Of a stretch of DNA of 64,000 nucleotides, positions 36,847 to 46,164 are shown piece after piece (the first letter of the stretch is position 1; every line of letters begins with the position of its first letter). This DNA is from an uncultured bacterium (lineage in GTDB: Bacteria; Bacteroidota; Rhodothermia; Rhodothermales; UBA10348). The stretch covers positions 757,213-821,212 of the forward strand of contig CALSQR010000002.1 in the NCBI GenBank assembly GCA_943788505.1, in the 5' to 3' direction. The notes below the pieces were generated by a model, which was not told the DNA's origin, searched no databases, and saw only the letters and a list, made by a program, of their open reading frames with translations. A program made the position numbers and the translations under genes.

Positions 36847-37055
36847 CGGCAACTCTCGCACCATTGCCAATAAATAATAACAGCCTATTAAAGGTCCTAG
36901 CAGCCCTTTTAGTGCGTTTACCAGTCTGATCAAAATGAGACTGGCACGGCTTTTGACAGAGCATCCCGCGTGCGCAGGATGCGAAAACGCCGAGCGGAAT
37001 CACCACAGCGCGTCAGCATGCGAAAGGCTCGTGCTCGAGTAAACAAATTCCGCCG

Positions 37056-38288
37056 TCACAGAACGGCCAGCTGACCGGTCTCTGTTGAGATCGTTCGCGT
37101 GCCCGGAGGGCAGACCACCTCCTCCAACTGGGCATGATCAGCAAACTCGTGAACGGTGGGCGATAAACGATCTTGCATCACTATGGGGCGCGGATTGGGC
37201 TCAGCCCAAGCCGCGCCCCTCGTGCTATTCATGAGGACCCGATCCCCGTCCCGGCCGACGATGTAGTCTCGCGTCAATGGAATCTTGCCATACGGCGTGT
37301 CCAAGACATATTTCGGAATCGCGAAGCCCGTCAAATGCCCTTGCAGCTCGTGCATTATGTGCATGCCTTCCTCGATGGACGTGCGAAGGTGCGCCGTTCC
37401 ACCAATGAGCTGCGCCTGGTACAGGTAGTAGGGGCGAATCCGCATTCGTACCAGCCCCTGACATAGCTCGCGCATGGTATCAACATCATTATTGATCCCG
37501 CGAAGCAACACCGTCTGATTGCCGACCGGTACGCCCGCTTTCAAAAGCCGATCTATGGCTTTGCCTGCCTCTGAAGTCAACTCCTTCGGATGATTGAAAT
37601 GCGTGTTCACCCAAACAGGATGATGTCGCTCAAGAATCGCGCAGAGCTCTGGCGTAATTCGTTGAGGCAATTTTACGGGCATCCTTGATCCGATCCGGAT
37701 GATGTCTACGTGGTCGATGGCCCTTAGCTCGGTAAGCAGCCATTCAATGTTGGCATCTCCGAGCGTGAGTGGGTCGCCTCCCGTGAGCAACACGTCTTTT
37801 ATTTCAGGATGCGCCGCTATGTAAGCGATAGCGTCGCGCAGTTCGTCTTTGCGCATCATGAACTCCGCCTCCCCCACCATCCGCTTGCGCAGGCAGTAGC
37901 GGCAGTAAATGGCGCACTGGCTCGTGACGCAGAATGCGACCCGGTCGGGATAGTTGTGGATGAGATTCTTGACCGGCGAGTGGGCAACTTCCTCAAGCGG
38001 GTCTTCCACACCCACGAAGTCCGGCGCAAGCTCGTCAATCAACGGCACAACCTGCCGCCTGACGCCGCACGAAGGATCATGCGGATCCATCAACGAGGCG
38101 TAATACGGAGTGATCGACCACTGAAAAACGCCTTTGGTGCCTTCGATACCTTCTGCTTCTTCGGCTGTCGGCTCCAGCCAATCCGCCAGCGACTCTGCGC
38201 TCCGAACCCGGTTGCGCATATGCCACTTCCAGTCATTCCACTGCTCGGGCGTTGCGCCAAGAGGGTATAGTGAATCATCGGTGGACAT
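37056..38288 (-). CDS. kamA: KamA-family radical SAM aminomutase
   Basis: The 410-residue protein is of the lysine 2,3-aminomutase family, which moves an amino group from the alpha to the beta carbon using SAM, a [4Fe-4S] cluster and PLP. The radical SAM motif is CAIYCRYCLRKR (about residues 125-136), followed by LLTGGDPLTL. The PLP-lysine region reads VLDTPYGKIPLTRDY, where classical enzymes have a run of glycines before the lysine (GGGGK), so this belongs to a variant subgroup. It is encoded 36 bases downstream of an ATP-grasp ligase gene, in the same direction. Lysine as substrate is inferred, not shown. Confidence 0.85.
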   Translation of the reverse strand: MSTDDSLYPLGATPEQWNDWKWHMRNRVRSAESLADWLEPTAEEAEGIEGTKGVFQWSITPYYASLMDPHDPSCGVRRQVVPLIDELAPDFVGVEDPLEEVAHSPVKNLIHNYPDRVAFCVTSQCAIYCRYCLRKRMVGEAEFMMRKDELRDAIAYIAAHPEIKDVLLTGGDPLTLGDANIEWLLTELRAIDHVDIIRIGSRMPVKLPQRITPELCAILERHHPVWVNTHFNHPKELTSEAGKAIDRLLKAGVPVGNQTVLLRGINNDVDTMRELCQGLVRMRIRPYYLYQAQLIGGTAHLRTSIEEGMHIMHELQGHLTGFAIPKYVLDTPYGKIPLTRDYIVGRDGDRVLMNSTRGAAWAEPNPRPIVMQDRLSPTVHEFADHAQLEEVVCPPGTRTISTETGQLAVL

Positions 38289-38324
38289 CGTGTTAGCGTT
38301 CGATTCGGGCTAGGTGGTGACAGA

Positions 38325-39311
38325 TCAGGAATTCACTCTACGAAGGGCTTCTTCAAGTACGCTTGCCAGGAATGCTGGGTACGAACGCCCCATCAACTCC
38401 GCCATGATGGCAAAAGTGCCATCGGGAGCGAAGGTAGGTAACGGATTGATCTCCAAAAACCACGGTGTGCCGTTGGCATCGACCCGAAAATCCAGCCGTG
38501 CAAAATCCCGGCACTCTAGCTTTCGGACAATAGCCAGGGAATCCGCTTCTAGTTTTGCCTCCAACTCAGGCGCAAGATCAGAGGGCAGTGACCATTCGTG
38601 ATCTTCCTGCGGCAACCCTTTGCGGTCAAGCACATGCAGGCCTATCCCAGACGTCGCTTCCACGGCCCGCTGGATAACGGGAAGCGTTCGCTCAGGATCG
38701 TGTCCCACTACCGCCACGGTAAACTCGCCCCCCTCGACAAACACTTCGACTAACGCATCCTGCTGATACGTCCGGCACACGTAATTGACCTGCTTACGGA
38801 GCGCATCGAACGATTCCACCCGACTTTCTTTAGTCAACCCTTTAGCTGACCCTTCATATCGAGGCTTCACGAACAGGGGAAACGGTCCTGGCAGATCGGC
38901 TTCTAAGCACTGGTCTGAATTCGCATACACCCGATAGGCAGGCGTGGGCACACCGGCTGCAACGGAAAGGTCCTTTGTCCAGGCCTTATCCAAACTGAGC
39001 GACATGGTCAGCGCATCTGATCCCAGAAAAGGCACGCCCATCAGCTCAAACAGTTGTGGTGCTTCTCCTTCCCGGTTGCGTGATCGAGCACCTTCAGCAA
39101 TACTCAGACCCACATCAAATCCCGGGTTATCCATGCGCGACAGAAGATTGCGGGCAGGACCAATGCGCACAGGTTCGTGCCCTAACGCTCGACAAGCTGC
39201 CTCTAGGGCCACTACAGTCTCCTCTGGCTCATTCTCTGCATCAGCATCAAACGCCTCCCCATCGACCCAGGGATAGTCGTCGAACAAATCATATACGAGA
39301 CCGATGCGCAT
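38325..39311 (-). CDS. ATP-grasp ligase, D-alanine--D-alanine ligase-like
   Basis: The 328-residue protein has the ATP-grasp fold of D-Ala ligases: GVPFLGSDALTMSLSLDKAWTK, FPLFVKPRYEGSAKGLTKES, ALVEVFVEGGEFTVAVVG and CRDFARLDFRVDANGTPWFLEINPLPTF with the metal-binding Asp/Glu/Asn. The N-terminal domain is shorter in homology to true Ddl proteins, and the usual omega-loop and serine motifs are altered. Together with the adjacent KamA-type enzyme this suggests joining of an amino acid, perhaps a beta-amino acid, to another substrate rather than cell-wall D-Ala-D-Ala synthesis. That role is inference. Confidence 0.8.
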   Translation of the reverse strand: MRIGLVYDLFDDYPWVDGEAFDADAENEPEETVVALEAACRALGHEPVRIGPARNLLSRMDNPGFDVGLSIAEGARSRNREGEAPQLFELMGVPFLGSDALTMSLSLDKAWTKDLSVAAGVPTPAYRVYANSDQCLEADLPGPFPLFVKPRYEGSAKGLTKESRVESFDALRKQVNYVCRTYQQDALVEVFVEGGEFTVAVVGHDPERTLPVIQRAVEATSGIGLHVLDRKGLPQEDHEWSLPSDLAPELEAKLEADSLAIVRKLECRDFARLDFRVDANGTPWFLEINPLPTFAPDGTFAIMAELMGRSYPAFLASVLEEALRRVNS

Positions 39312-39429
39312 AAAAAGGGCTCAACTGGAAGCGGCTAACGGGAAAGGGTGAGTGACAAACCTAACATCTATAGACCTTTTTGCGAGCATCGTCTATACTT
39401 GGACTCTCACAATTCATCGACTTCCCACC

Positions 39430-40230
39430 ATGCGACGCCTCTCCCTTCTTCTTTTCGTCCTTCTTCTAGCCGGCTGCCAACCAGCCGAGCAAGCCATACA
39501 CGACTTCCCTAGTGGCACGCTCGTGGACATGTCATACGCCTACAACTCCCAGACCGTCTATTGGCCGACGGCCCCCATGTTCGAAAAAAGCACGGACTTC
39601 GAAGGCGTCACCGACGCCGGCTTCTGGTACACGGCCTATACCGTAAAAACGGCTGAGCATGGTGGAACGCATCTCGACGCACCTATTCACTTTAGTGAAG
39701 GCAAGCACGCCGCCGATCAGATTCCGCTTGAGAGCTTGATGGGGTCGGCTGTTGTGATCGGAGTAGAAGAGCAGTCTGCTGCGGACCGAGATTACCTGAT
39801 CTCGACTGAGGACATCACCGCATGGGAGGCTGAGCATGGCCAGATTCCAGATGGCTCGATCTTGCTATTCCGAACCGGATACGGTCAGTTCTGGCCTGAT
39901 CGTGAAGCCTACATGGGAACAGCAGAGCGTGGACCTGACGCCGTGGCATTACTTCACTTTCCGGGTATACATCCTGATGCCGCGACCTGGTTGACCCAGG
40001 AGCGCATTATCAAGGCGGTAGGCATTGATACGCCGAGCATTGACCGTGGTCAATCCACTCTCTTCGAATCTCATCAACACCTTTTCGGGGCGAACATCCC
40101 AGCCTTCGAAAACGTGGCTAGCTTGGACCGCTTGCCGGAAACGGGCTCATACGTCATCGCCCTCCCGATGAAAATCGAGGGTGGAAGCGGCGGACCGCTT
40201 CGCATGGTTGGCATCATTCCCAACGAATAG
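39430..40230 (+). CDS. cyclase-family lipoprotein (kynurenine formamidase-like)
   Basis: The start is ATG 39430, giving a lipoprotein signal (MRRLSLLLFVLLLAGC, Cys 16). The 266-residue protein belongs to the cyclase/kynurenine formamidase family, with the zinc-binding motif EHGGTHLDAPIHF and later GIDTPSIDRG and FGANIPAFENVASLDRLP. The family hydrolyses formamides or cyclic amides. A secreted, membrane-attached form suggests action on an external substrate rather than in tryptophan breakdown in the cytoplasm. It converges on the efflux operon and has no kynurenine genes nearby. Confidence 0.88.
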   Translation: MRRLSLLLFVLLLAGCQPAEQAIHDFPSGTLVDMSYAYNSQTVYWPTAPMFEKSTDFEGVTDAGFWYTAYTVKTAEHGGTHLDAPIHFSEGKHAADQIPLESLMGSAVVIGVEEQSAADRDYLISTEDITAWEAEHGQIPDGSILLFRTGYGQFWPDREAYMGTAERGPDAVALLHFPGIHPDAATWLTQERIIKAVGIDTPSIDRGQSTLFESHQHLFGANIPAFENVASLDRLPETGSYVIALPMKIEGGSGGPLRMVGIIPNE

Positions 40231-40254
40231 CCACGCCCCTTACCTGAGGCCCTG

Positions 40255-43200
40255 TCATTCCTGGTCAGCGACCTGCCGTAGCGGCCGCCCTTTCCACAAA
40301 TAGTAGATGGTCGGCAGTACAAGCAAGCCAAGGATGGTGGTGGATATCATTCCTCCGACCATGGGCGCAGCAATTCGCTGCATTATTTCAGCTCCTGTGC
40401 CCGTCCCCCAAAGGATCGGCATCAAGCCAATAGTGATAGAAAGGACGGTCATCATGATCGGGCGAATTCGCATAGCTGTGCCCTTGTAGATAGCAGCTCG
40501 AAGATCAGCCAGTGAGTTCATCTCTCCAGCCTCCACCTTTTCATTGTAGGCCTGGTCCAGATACGTGAGCATGATGATCCCGATCTCCGCCGCCACCCCG
40601 GCAAGGGCAATGAAGCCCACCCCGACGGCCACACTCAGGTTGAAGTCATAGAACCAAATCAACCAGATTCCTCCCACTAACGAGAACGGCAACGAAAGCA
40701 TCACTAAGAGGCTTTCTTGGATGGATTGGAAGTTGAAATAGAGCAACAGGAAGATCACCAATAGCGTCACGGGTATGACTAGCATCAGACGATCTTTGGC
40801 CCGCTCCATGTACTCGTACTGGCCACTCCAAATGATAGAGTATCCTTCAGGAAGCTTGATTCGTCGCTCCACCTCAGCTTTGGCCGATTCTACATACGAT
40901 CCGATATCGATGTCCCGGATATCTACGTAAATCCAGGCCGTACGACGTGCATTCTCGCTCTTGATGACAGGCGGCCCCTGAGTCAGCTCCATCTCAGCCA
41001 CATACCCCAATGGAATCTGATTTCCGCGGGGCGTGGCAATTAGTACTCGTTCGAGCGCTGAGAGATTGTCCCTCATATCCCGACTATAGCGCACATTGAC
41101 AGGGTATCGCTCCAGACCTTCCACCGTTTCCGTCACATTCATGCCCCCGATGGCAGACATGATTACGTCTTGCACATCGCCCACTGTAAGACCGTATCTG
41201 GCTGCTTCCAAGCGGTCAATCTTCCAGTCCAGAAAATGCCCCCCTACCGTCTTGTCGGGATAGGCACTAGCCGTCCCCGGGATGCTTTGCAGCACAGCGG
41301 CTATTTCCGAACTGACATCAGAGAGAACCTGCAGATCAGGTCCCATCAACTTCACACCAATGGACGTCTTGATACCCGTCGATAGCATGTCGATCCGGGT
41401 CTTAATCGGCATGGTCCAGGCATTGGTTAGCCCCGGAAACTGAATCGCAGCATCCATTTCATCGATCAACTTGTCCATTGTCATGCCCGGTCGCCACTCC
41501 TCTTCGGGCCTCAGCATTATGGTAGTTTCCATCATGGAAAGAGGCGCAGGATCTGTAGCAGTTTCAGCACGACCCACTTTCCCCAAGACATGATGCACTT
41601 CTGGAAAAGTCATCAGTATTCGGTCCGTTTGCTGGACCAGCTCTCGAGCCTTGGTAATACTCACCCCCGGATCCGTCGTCGGCATGTACAGGATATCTCC
41701 CTCATTAAGGGGAGGCATGAATTCCGATCCCATCCGAGATAATGGCCAGGCGGTAACCAGCATAAGAACCAGCGCTGCTCCTAGCGTCAAGAACTTAAAC
41801 CGTAGCACCCAATGGATGAACGGATGATAGACCTTCTGAAAAAATCGGTTAATCGGATTGCGATGTTCTGGCAGAATGCGCCCTCGCACGAAATAACCCA
41901 TCAACACCGGCACGACCGTGATGGCAAGAAGCGCAGCGGCGGCCATCGCATAGGTCTTTGTATACGCCAGCGGTTTGAATAGCCGGCCTTCCTGCGCCTC
42001 CAGTGCAAATACGGGGAGAAAGGACAACGTCACGATGAGTAACGAAGTAAACAAAGCCGGACCCACTTCTTTCGATGCATCGATCACAATCTGCCAGTGG
42101 TCCTTAATCCCTCGGTCACGCTCCAGATGCTTGTGCATGTTCTCTATCATGACAATGGCTGCATCGACCATCGCCCCAATGGCAATGGCGATGCCGGAGA
42201 GCGACATAATATTAGCGTTCAGACCCTGCATTCTCATGATCAGGAACGCGATCAGGATGCCCATAGGCAGTGTAAAAATGGCCACGAAGGCGCTTCGAAA
42301 ATGAAGCAGGAAGATGATCGTGATTAAGGCCACGATGATGCTCTCTTCGAAGAGCTTACCCTTCAGGTTGTCGATAGCGCGCTGGATGAGCGACGAACGG
42401 TCATAGCCCGTCTTGATAGTGACTCCTTCAGGAAGTCCAGCCTGCAGCTCCTCTAGCTTCTTTTTCACTCCATCGATGGTAGCAAGAGCATTTTCGCCGT
42501 AGCGCATCACGACAATGCCTCCAACAGTTTCGCCCTCGCCATTCCATTCAAGCAGACCTCGGCGCATTTCGGGCCCTAGATGTACCTGACCCAGGTTCTT
42601 GATGAGAATGGGCGTGCCGTTGTCATCTACGCCTACTGGCACGTTTTCAATGTCCTCGATGGATTGGATATAGCCCAAGCCACGAACCATATACTCCGTT
42701 TCGCCGAGCTCAACGAGACGTCCTCCGACATCTGCATTGGATCGTTGAAGGGCCATTCGCACCTTGGAAAGTGGAATGTTGTAGGCCAGCAGTCGGTTGG
42801 GATCGACCTCTACCTGGTACTGCTTCACATAGCCACCGATGGAGGCTACTTCGGCAACGCCAGGCACGCTCATGAGCTCGTACCGTAGAAACCAATCCTG
42901 GATGGAGCGAAGCTCCTGAAGATCCACTTTATCTCCGCCATCGAGGACATATTGATAAACCCAACCTACCCCCGTTGCATCCGGACCAAGCGTGGGTGTA
43001 ATGCCCTCAGGTAGTCGGCCGGCGACGTAATTCAGAAATTCAAGGACTCTACTACGGGCCCAGTACACGTCCGTGTCATCTTCGAAAATGATGTAGACGA
43101 AGGACAGGCCAAAGAAGGAATACCCTCGTACGGATTTGGCATACGGCACCGAAAGCATAGCCGAGGTGAGAGGATAGGTGACCTGATCCTCCACGACTTG

Positions 43201-43374
43201 AGGGGCTTGCCCCGGGTATTCGGTGAAAATAATGACCTGCACATCAGACAGATCGGGTATGGCATCCACGGGCGTATCCCGGATCGCAATGATCCCAGCG
43301 ACGGCCGTCAGGGCAGTCAGAATCAGCACAAGGATGCGATTCCGGACCGAGAATTCGATAATGCGTTCAAGCAT
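40255..43374 (-). CDS. cusA: CusA/CzcA family heavy-metal efflux RND pump
   Basis: The 1039-residue inner-membrane pump exports metal ions across the cell envelope using the proton gradient. Features seen include the N-terminal FSVRNRILVLILTALTAVAG helix, VQVIIFTEYPGQAPQVVEDQVTYPL, the helix-4 region SGIAIAIGAMVDAAIVMIENMHKHLE with its essential acidic residues, the SMMETTIMLRPEEEW periplasmic part and IDMLSTGIKTSIGVKL. The methionine-rich and IDMLSTGI features fit the copper/silver subgroup more than zinc/cobalt. It is the last gene of the operon: exported His/Cys protein, outer-membrane factor, adaptor, pump. Confidence 0.93.
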   Translation of the reverse strand: MLERIIEFSVRNRILVLILTALTAVAGIIAIRDTPVDAIPDLSDVQVIIFTEYPGQAPQVVEDQVTYPLTSAMLSVPYAKSVRGYSFFGLSFVYIIFEDDTDVYWARSRVLEFLNYVAGRLPEGITPTLGPDATGVGWVYQYVLDGGDKVDLQELRSIQDWFLRYELMSVPGVAEVASIGGYVKQYQVEVDPNRLLAYNIPLSKVRMALQRSNADVGGRLVELGETEYMVRGLGYIQSIEDIENVPVGVDDNGTPILIKNLGQVHLGPEMRRGLLEWNGEGETVGGIVVMRYGENALATIDGVKKKLEELQAGLPEGVTIKTGYDRSSLIQRAIDNLKGKLFEESIIVALITIIFLLHFRSAFVAIFTLPMGILIAFLIMRMQGLNANIMSLSGIAIAIGAMVDAAIVMIENMHKHLERDRGIKDHWQIVIDASKEVGPALFTSLLIVTLSFLPVFALEAQEGRLFKPLAYTKTYAMAAAALLAITVVPVLMGYFVRGRILPEHRNPINRFFQKVYHPFIHWVLRFKFLTLGAALVLMLVTAWPLSRMGSEFMPPLNEGDILYMPTTDPGVSITKARELVQQTDRILMTFPEVHHVLGKVGRAETATDPAPLSMMETTIMLRPEEEWRPGMTMDKLIDEMDAAIQFPGLTNAWTMPIKTRIDMLSTGIKTSIGVKLMGPDLQVLSDVSSEIAAVLQSIPGTASAYPDKTVGGHFLDWKIDRLEAARYGLTVGDVQDVIMSAIGGMNVTETVEGLERYPVNVRYSRDMRDNLSALERVLIATPRGNQIPLGYVAEMELTQGPPVIKSENARRTAWIYVDIRDIDIGSYVESAKAEVERRIKLPEGYSIIWSGQYEYMERAKDRLMLVIPVTLLVIFLLLYFNFQSIQESLLVMLSLPFSLVGGIWLIWFYDFNLSVAVGVGFIALAGVAAEIGIIMLTYLDQAYNEKVEAGEMNSLADLRAAIYKGTAMRIRPIMMTVLSITIGLMPILWGTGTGAEIMQRIAAPMVGGMISTTILGLLVLPTIYYLWKGRPLRQVADQE

Positions 43375-43388
43375 GGTTGTGTCCGGAA

Positions 43389-44759
43389 TCAGTGAGTAGA
43401 TGCAGTGCTTGAATCGGCGGGCATGGTTTCCATCGCTTCGCCGAGTGCTTCTTCCGCGCCAGCATTCTGCGACGTCCCCCGCATGCGGTCGATCGCCTCT
43501 TGAAGACGACTCTCTGAGTCGATCAAGAATTGGGATGAAATCACGATCCGCTCGCCTGCCTCAATGCCTGAGATAACATGAACCATATCATCTGCTTCTG
43601 CTCCGAGCTGGACTTCCCTAGGATCAACCCGCCCTTCGCCCGAATCAACGAATAAAAGGGCACGCTCTCCAGAACGAATTATGGCAGCTGATGGAACTAC
43701 AACCACATCCTCGAGAGTGCTTCCTGCCAATTCAACATTGGCGAACATTCCCGGTTTAAGTTGCAGATCGGGATTGGCGACAATCAAGCGAACATGCACA
43801 TCACGCGCTTTTTGGCGAAGGAAGGGGTAGATGTACGAGACTTCACCGGTAAGACGAACACCCGGCAGATAACTCAATTCAATGTCTGCTTTCTGGCCTT
43901 CAGATAACCACGGCAGTTCAAAGTCATAAAAACTGGCGTGTATCCATACCTGCCGCAAATCAGCCAGCCGATACAGTTCTTGCCCAGCCTGTATCCGAGC
44001 GCCTTCTGTTACTTGCTTAGACAGCACAACGCCAGTGATGGGGGCTTCAATAATCACACGCTGACGCACACTCCGATCTGCTTCAACCTGTCCAATAAAC
44101 TCATCGGATAGGTCCCAATTCCGGAGACGGGTCCTAACCGCTTCAATCAAACGATCCGCCGCAGTCCGAGCTTCAACTGAGGCATCACTGCCCAGGGTAT
44201 CGCGGTGCGAGAGCGCCAACAGGAATTCTTCCTGCGTCGTAACCAGTTCTGGCGCATACAATTCCAGCAACGGTTCTCCTTTTGTGACCGGTGCTCCTTC
44301 GAAGGCTACATGCAGAACCTCAACCCAGCCTGAGACGCGGGCGCTCACTTGGACTAGATTCTCTTCATCGACCATGATCTCTCCGATGGTTCGGATGGAT
44401 CGGCTCAGATCCCTTCGCTCGGCCACGCCGTACCGGATACCCATATTCTGGGCAACGACGGGGTTGATGTGGACCGTGCCGGCTGATTCTGACTGATCGG
44501 ACTGGGCCGCTTTAGCATCGTCAGCATACACCGGCTCGAGTTCCATCCCCATCCGGGACTTCCCGGGTTGATCGTAGATTTCGGTGGCGTCCATAGGAGC
44601 TCGCCAATACAGAATTTCGCGATCACTCGGAGCTGCCTGGGTCGCTGCACGTTCTGATGCGTCGACTGATGCGCCAGTCGTCTGCGACCCTATATAAAAC
44701 GCTCCGATGCCCACCAAGACCACAATCAATGCTGTAAGCAAGTAGTGTGAGGTTTTCAT
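43389..44759 (-). CDS. cusB: RND efflux periplasmic adaptor (CusB type)
   Basis: The start is ATG 44759 (MKTSHYLLTALIVVLVGIG), giving an N-terminal membrane anchor. The 456-residue protein has the heavy-metal-binding segment YWRAPMDATEIYDQPGKSRMGMELEPVY, the Bacteroidota variant with methionines in place of Cys/His, then the lipoyl and helical-hairpin region (VQVSARVSGWVEVLHVAFEGAPVTKGEPLLELYAPEL shortened here) and the beta-barrel and membrane-proximal domains. It links pump and outer-membrane channel and may hand over Cu/Ag. It is 14 bases upstream of the pump gene. Confidence 0.92.
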   Translation of the reverse strand: MKTSHYLLTALIVVLVGIGAFYIGSQTTGASVDASERAATQAAPSDREILYWRAPMDATEIYDQPGKSRMGMELEPVYADDAKAAQSDQSESAGTVHINPVVAQNMGIRYGVAERRDLSRSIRTIGEIMVDEENLVQVSARVSGWVEVLHVAFEGAPVTKGEPLLELYAPELVTTQEEFLLALSHRDTLGSDASVEARTAADRLIEAVRTRLRNWDLSDEFIGQVEADRSVRQRVIIEAPITGVVLSKQVTEGARIQAGQELYRLADLRQVWIHASFYDFELPWLSEGQKADIELSYLPGVRLTGEVSYIYPFLRQKARDVHVRLIVANPDLQLKPGMFANVELAGSTLEDVVVVPSAAIIRSGERALLFVDSGEGRVDPREVQLGAEADDMVHVISGIEAGERIVISSQFLIDSESRLQEAIDRMRGTSQNAGAEEALGEAMETMPADSSTASTH

Positions 44760-44763
44760 TGGA

Positions 44764-46092
44764 TCAATTGAGGTTTGGGTTATCCGATGGAGATTCGAGG
44801 GCTCCAGAAAGTCGGTAGAGCGCCCATCTAGCCATCTCCACGCCGATCTCCAGATCAACTTCTTTTTGGCTCAGTTCGAATGCCGATCGCTCCGCGTCGA
44901 GGGCATCAAGGAATCCCGTCGTTCCCGATCCATACCCCTGTAGGGAAGATGAAAGCATGGACGATGCTACGGGCAACAAGCGATTCTGAAGGTGGTCAAG
45001 CTGTTCATTCAATCGGTCATATCGTGATAATTGCTCCGACCACATCGCATCCCACGAGGCGATGAATCCTTCCATTCCAATCTGCTGGATTTCTAGGTTC
45101 AGCCGAGCTTCCTCCTCGCGGGCACGTTGCTGCGTTTTACCGAGGGGCACCCTGAACATCACACCGAGCCCGAGCGCATCGCGTCCATCAGAGGAGGCCG
45201 GGATGTCACTCTCCCTTATCGCCATCCAATTGACCGATAATCCGAAGTCAGGCCTATTCTGGAGCCGGACCATCTCAGCACTCAGCACTGCCTTATCAGC
45301 CGCCAACTGCAGCGCCCGATACTCAGCCCGGTCAACTGGTGACCCGACAGGAATCGGGCTGGACTCAAAGACTACGGCACCCTCAAGAATTGAAACCGGA
45401 CGATGAACCAACTGCTGCAATCGAGCCAAAGCCATCTCTCGTTCCGCATCTAATTGAAGCAACATCTGATCTTGCTGAGCGATGGCGAGCTGGAGCTTCC
45501 ACACGGCTTGTTGCGCTCCTTCACCCGTTTCATATCGCGACAATGCCACGGATTCAAACTGCATCAATCGATCTGTAAAATCGACAACCTCAGCCTTCAT
45601 TCGATCCGTTTTCTGAATGGCTAGAACAGTTTGCAGTGCATCCAAAACAAGACCAGAACGCATTTGACGAAGGTTTTCCGCCTTCATGCCGGTATCCAGA
45701 CGAGCCAATTCTCGCTGCAGCTCTCGCTTGCCGGGCCATGGCAGCATCTGCTCTACACGAAACTGCAGGATTTGCTCGCCTCGAGCTGTATGGATGGGAA
45801 AAGGGGAACCACCCAACATGACGGTTGGGTCAGGTAGCTGACCCGCAGATACTGAGCGCTCCTGGGAGGCTTCAATAATGGAGGCAAGAGCCATGATATC
45901 CCGATTACCGACTTCGACGGCTTCGATGACATCTTGCATCGAATGAACAATGAGAGTGTCTGGTGCCGTGCTTGGCGTTCGTGGAGACGCTTGTTTGCCG
46001 GATGCAGATACGCTCGCTAGCGAGCATACAATCAGTACCAACAAAGCCGTGCGATACCCGCTTGGGTACCGTCTAAAAAGTAGATGGGCCAT
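44764..46092 (-). CDS. TolC-family outer-membrane efflux protein (CusC type)
   Basis: The 442-residue protein is of the TolC outer-membrane factor family, with a signal peptide (TALLVLIVCSLASVSASG), LPDPTVMLGGSPF near the start, long helical repeats (RELARLDTGMKAENLRQMRSG, later SRYDRLNEQLDHLQNRL) and the family's YGSGTTGFLDALDAERSAFELSQKEVDLE. It forms the outer-membrane and periplasmic channel for the RND pump. It is five bases upstream of the adaptor gene. TolC-type trimers normally have about 12 strands, not counted here. Confidence 0.92.
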   Translation of the reverse strand: MAHLLFRRYPSGYRTALLVLIVCSLASVSASGKQASPRTPSTAPDTLIVHSMQDVIEAVEVGNRDIMALASIIEASQERSVSAGQLPDPTVMLGGSPFPIHTARGEQILQFRVEQMLPWPGKRELQRELARLDTGMKAENLRQMRSGLVLDALQTVLAIQKTDRMKAEVVDFTDRLMQFESVALSRYETGEGAQQAVWKLQLAIAQQDQMLLQLDAEREMALARLQQLVHRPVSILEGAVVFESSPIPVGSPVDRAEYRALQLAADKAVLSAEMVRLQNRPDFGLSVNWMAIRESDIPASSDGRDALGLGVMFRVPLGKTQQRAREEEARLNLEIQQIGMEGFIASWDAMWSEQLSRYDRLNEQLDHLQNRLLPVASSMLSSSLQGYGSGTTGFLDALDAERSAFELSQKEVDLEIGVEMARWALYRLSGALESPSDNPNLN

Positions 46093-46164
46093 ATTCGCTT
46101 GTCGTGATGAACCGCAATAGGTGAAAGATGCGGACTCGTGGTAGAGTCAGGACCGTTCACGGCA

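Larger units (their letters stand above)
36426..37055. other. intergenic region of about 630 bases with a terminator
   Basis: Upstream of the GGDEF-like gene and downstream of the radical SAM gene, so it should hold the promoter of the deoB operon and the end of the aminomutase transcript. No convincing coding frame is seen. A very GC-rich terminator reading rightward (36805-36846) implies an unannotated transcript from the left. Between about 36560 and 36690 the sequence is T-rich, with several TTTT runs. Confidence 0.6.

Noticed and set aside
36689..36877. 62-codon open frame on the plus strand
   Set aside because: It runs through the strong terminator hairpin and has no recognisable protein character; the transcript is more likely non-coding.
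36960..37055. short inverted repeat (GCATCC / GGATGC) downstream of the radical SAM gene
   Set aside because: The stem is only six bases with a long loop and no T run, so it was not called a terminator.
38290..38320. GTTCGATTC, the T-loop motif of tRNA genes
   Set aside because: Flanking bases cannot form a T stem or an acceptor stem, so it is not a tRNA.
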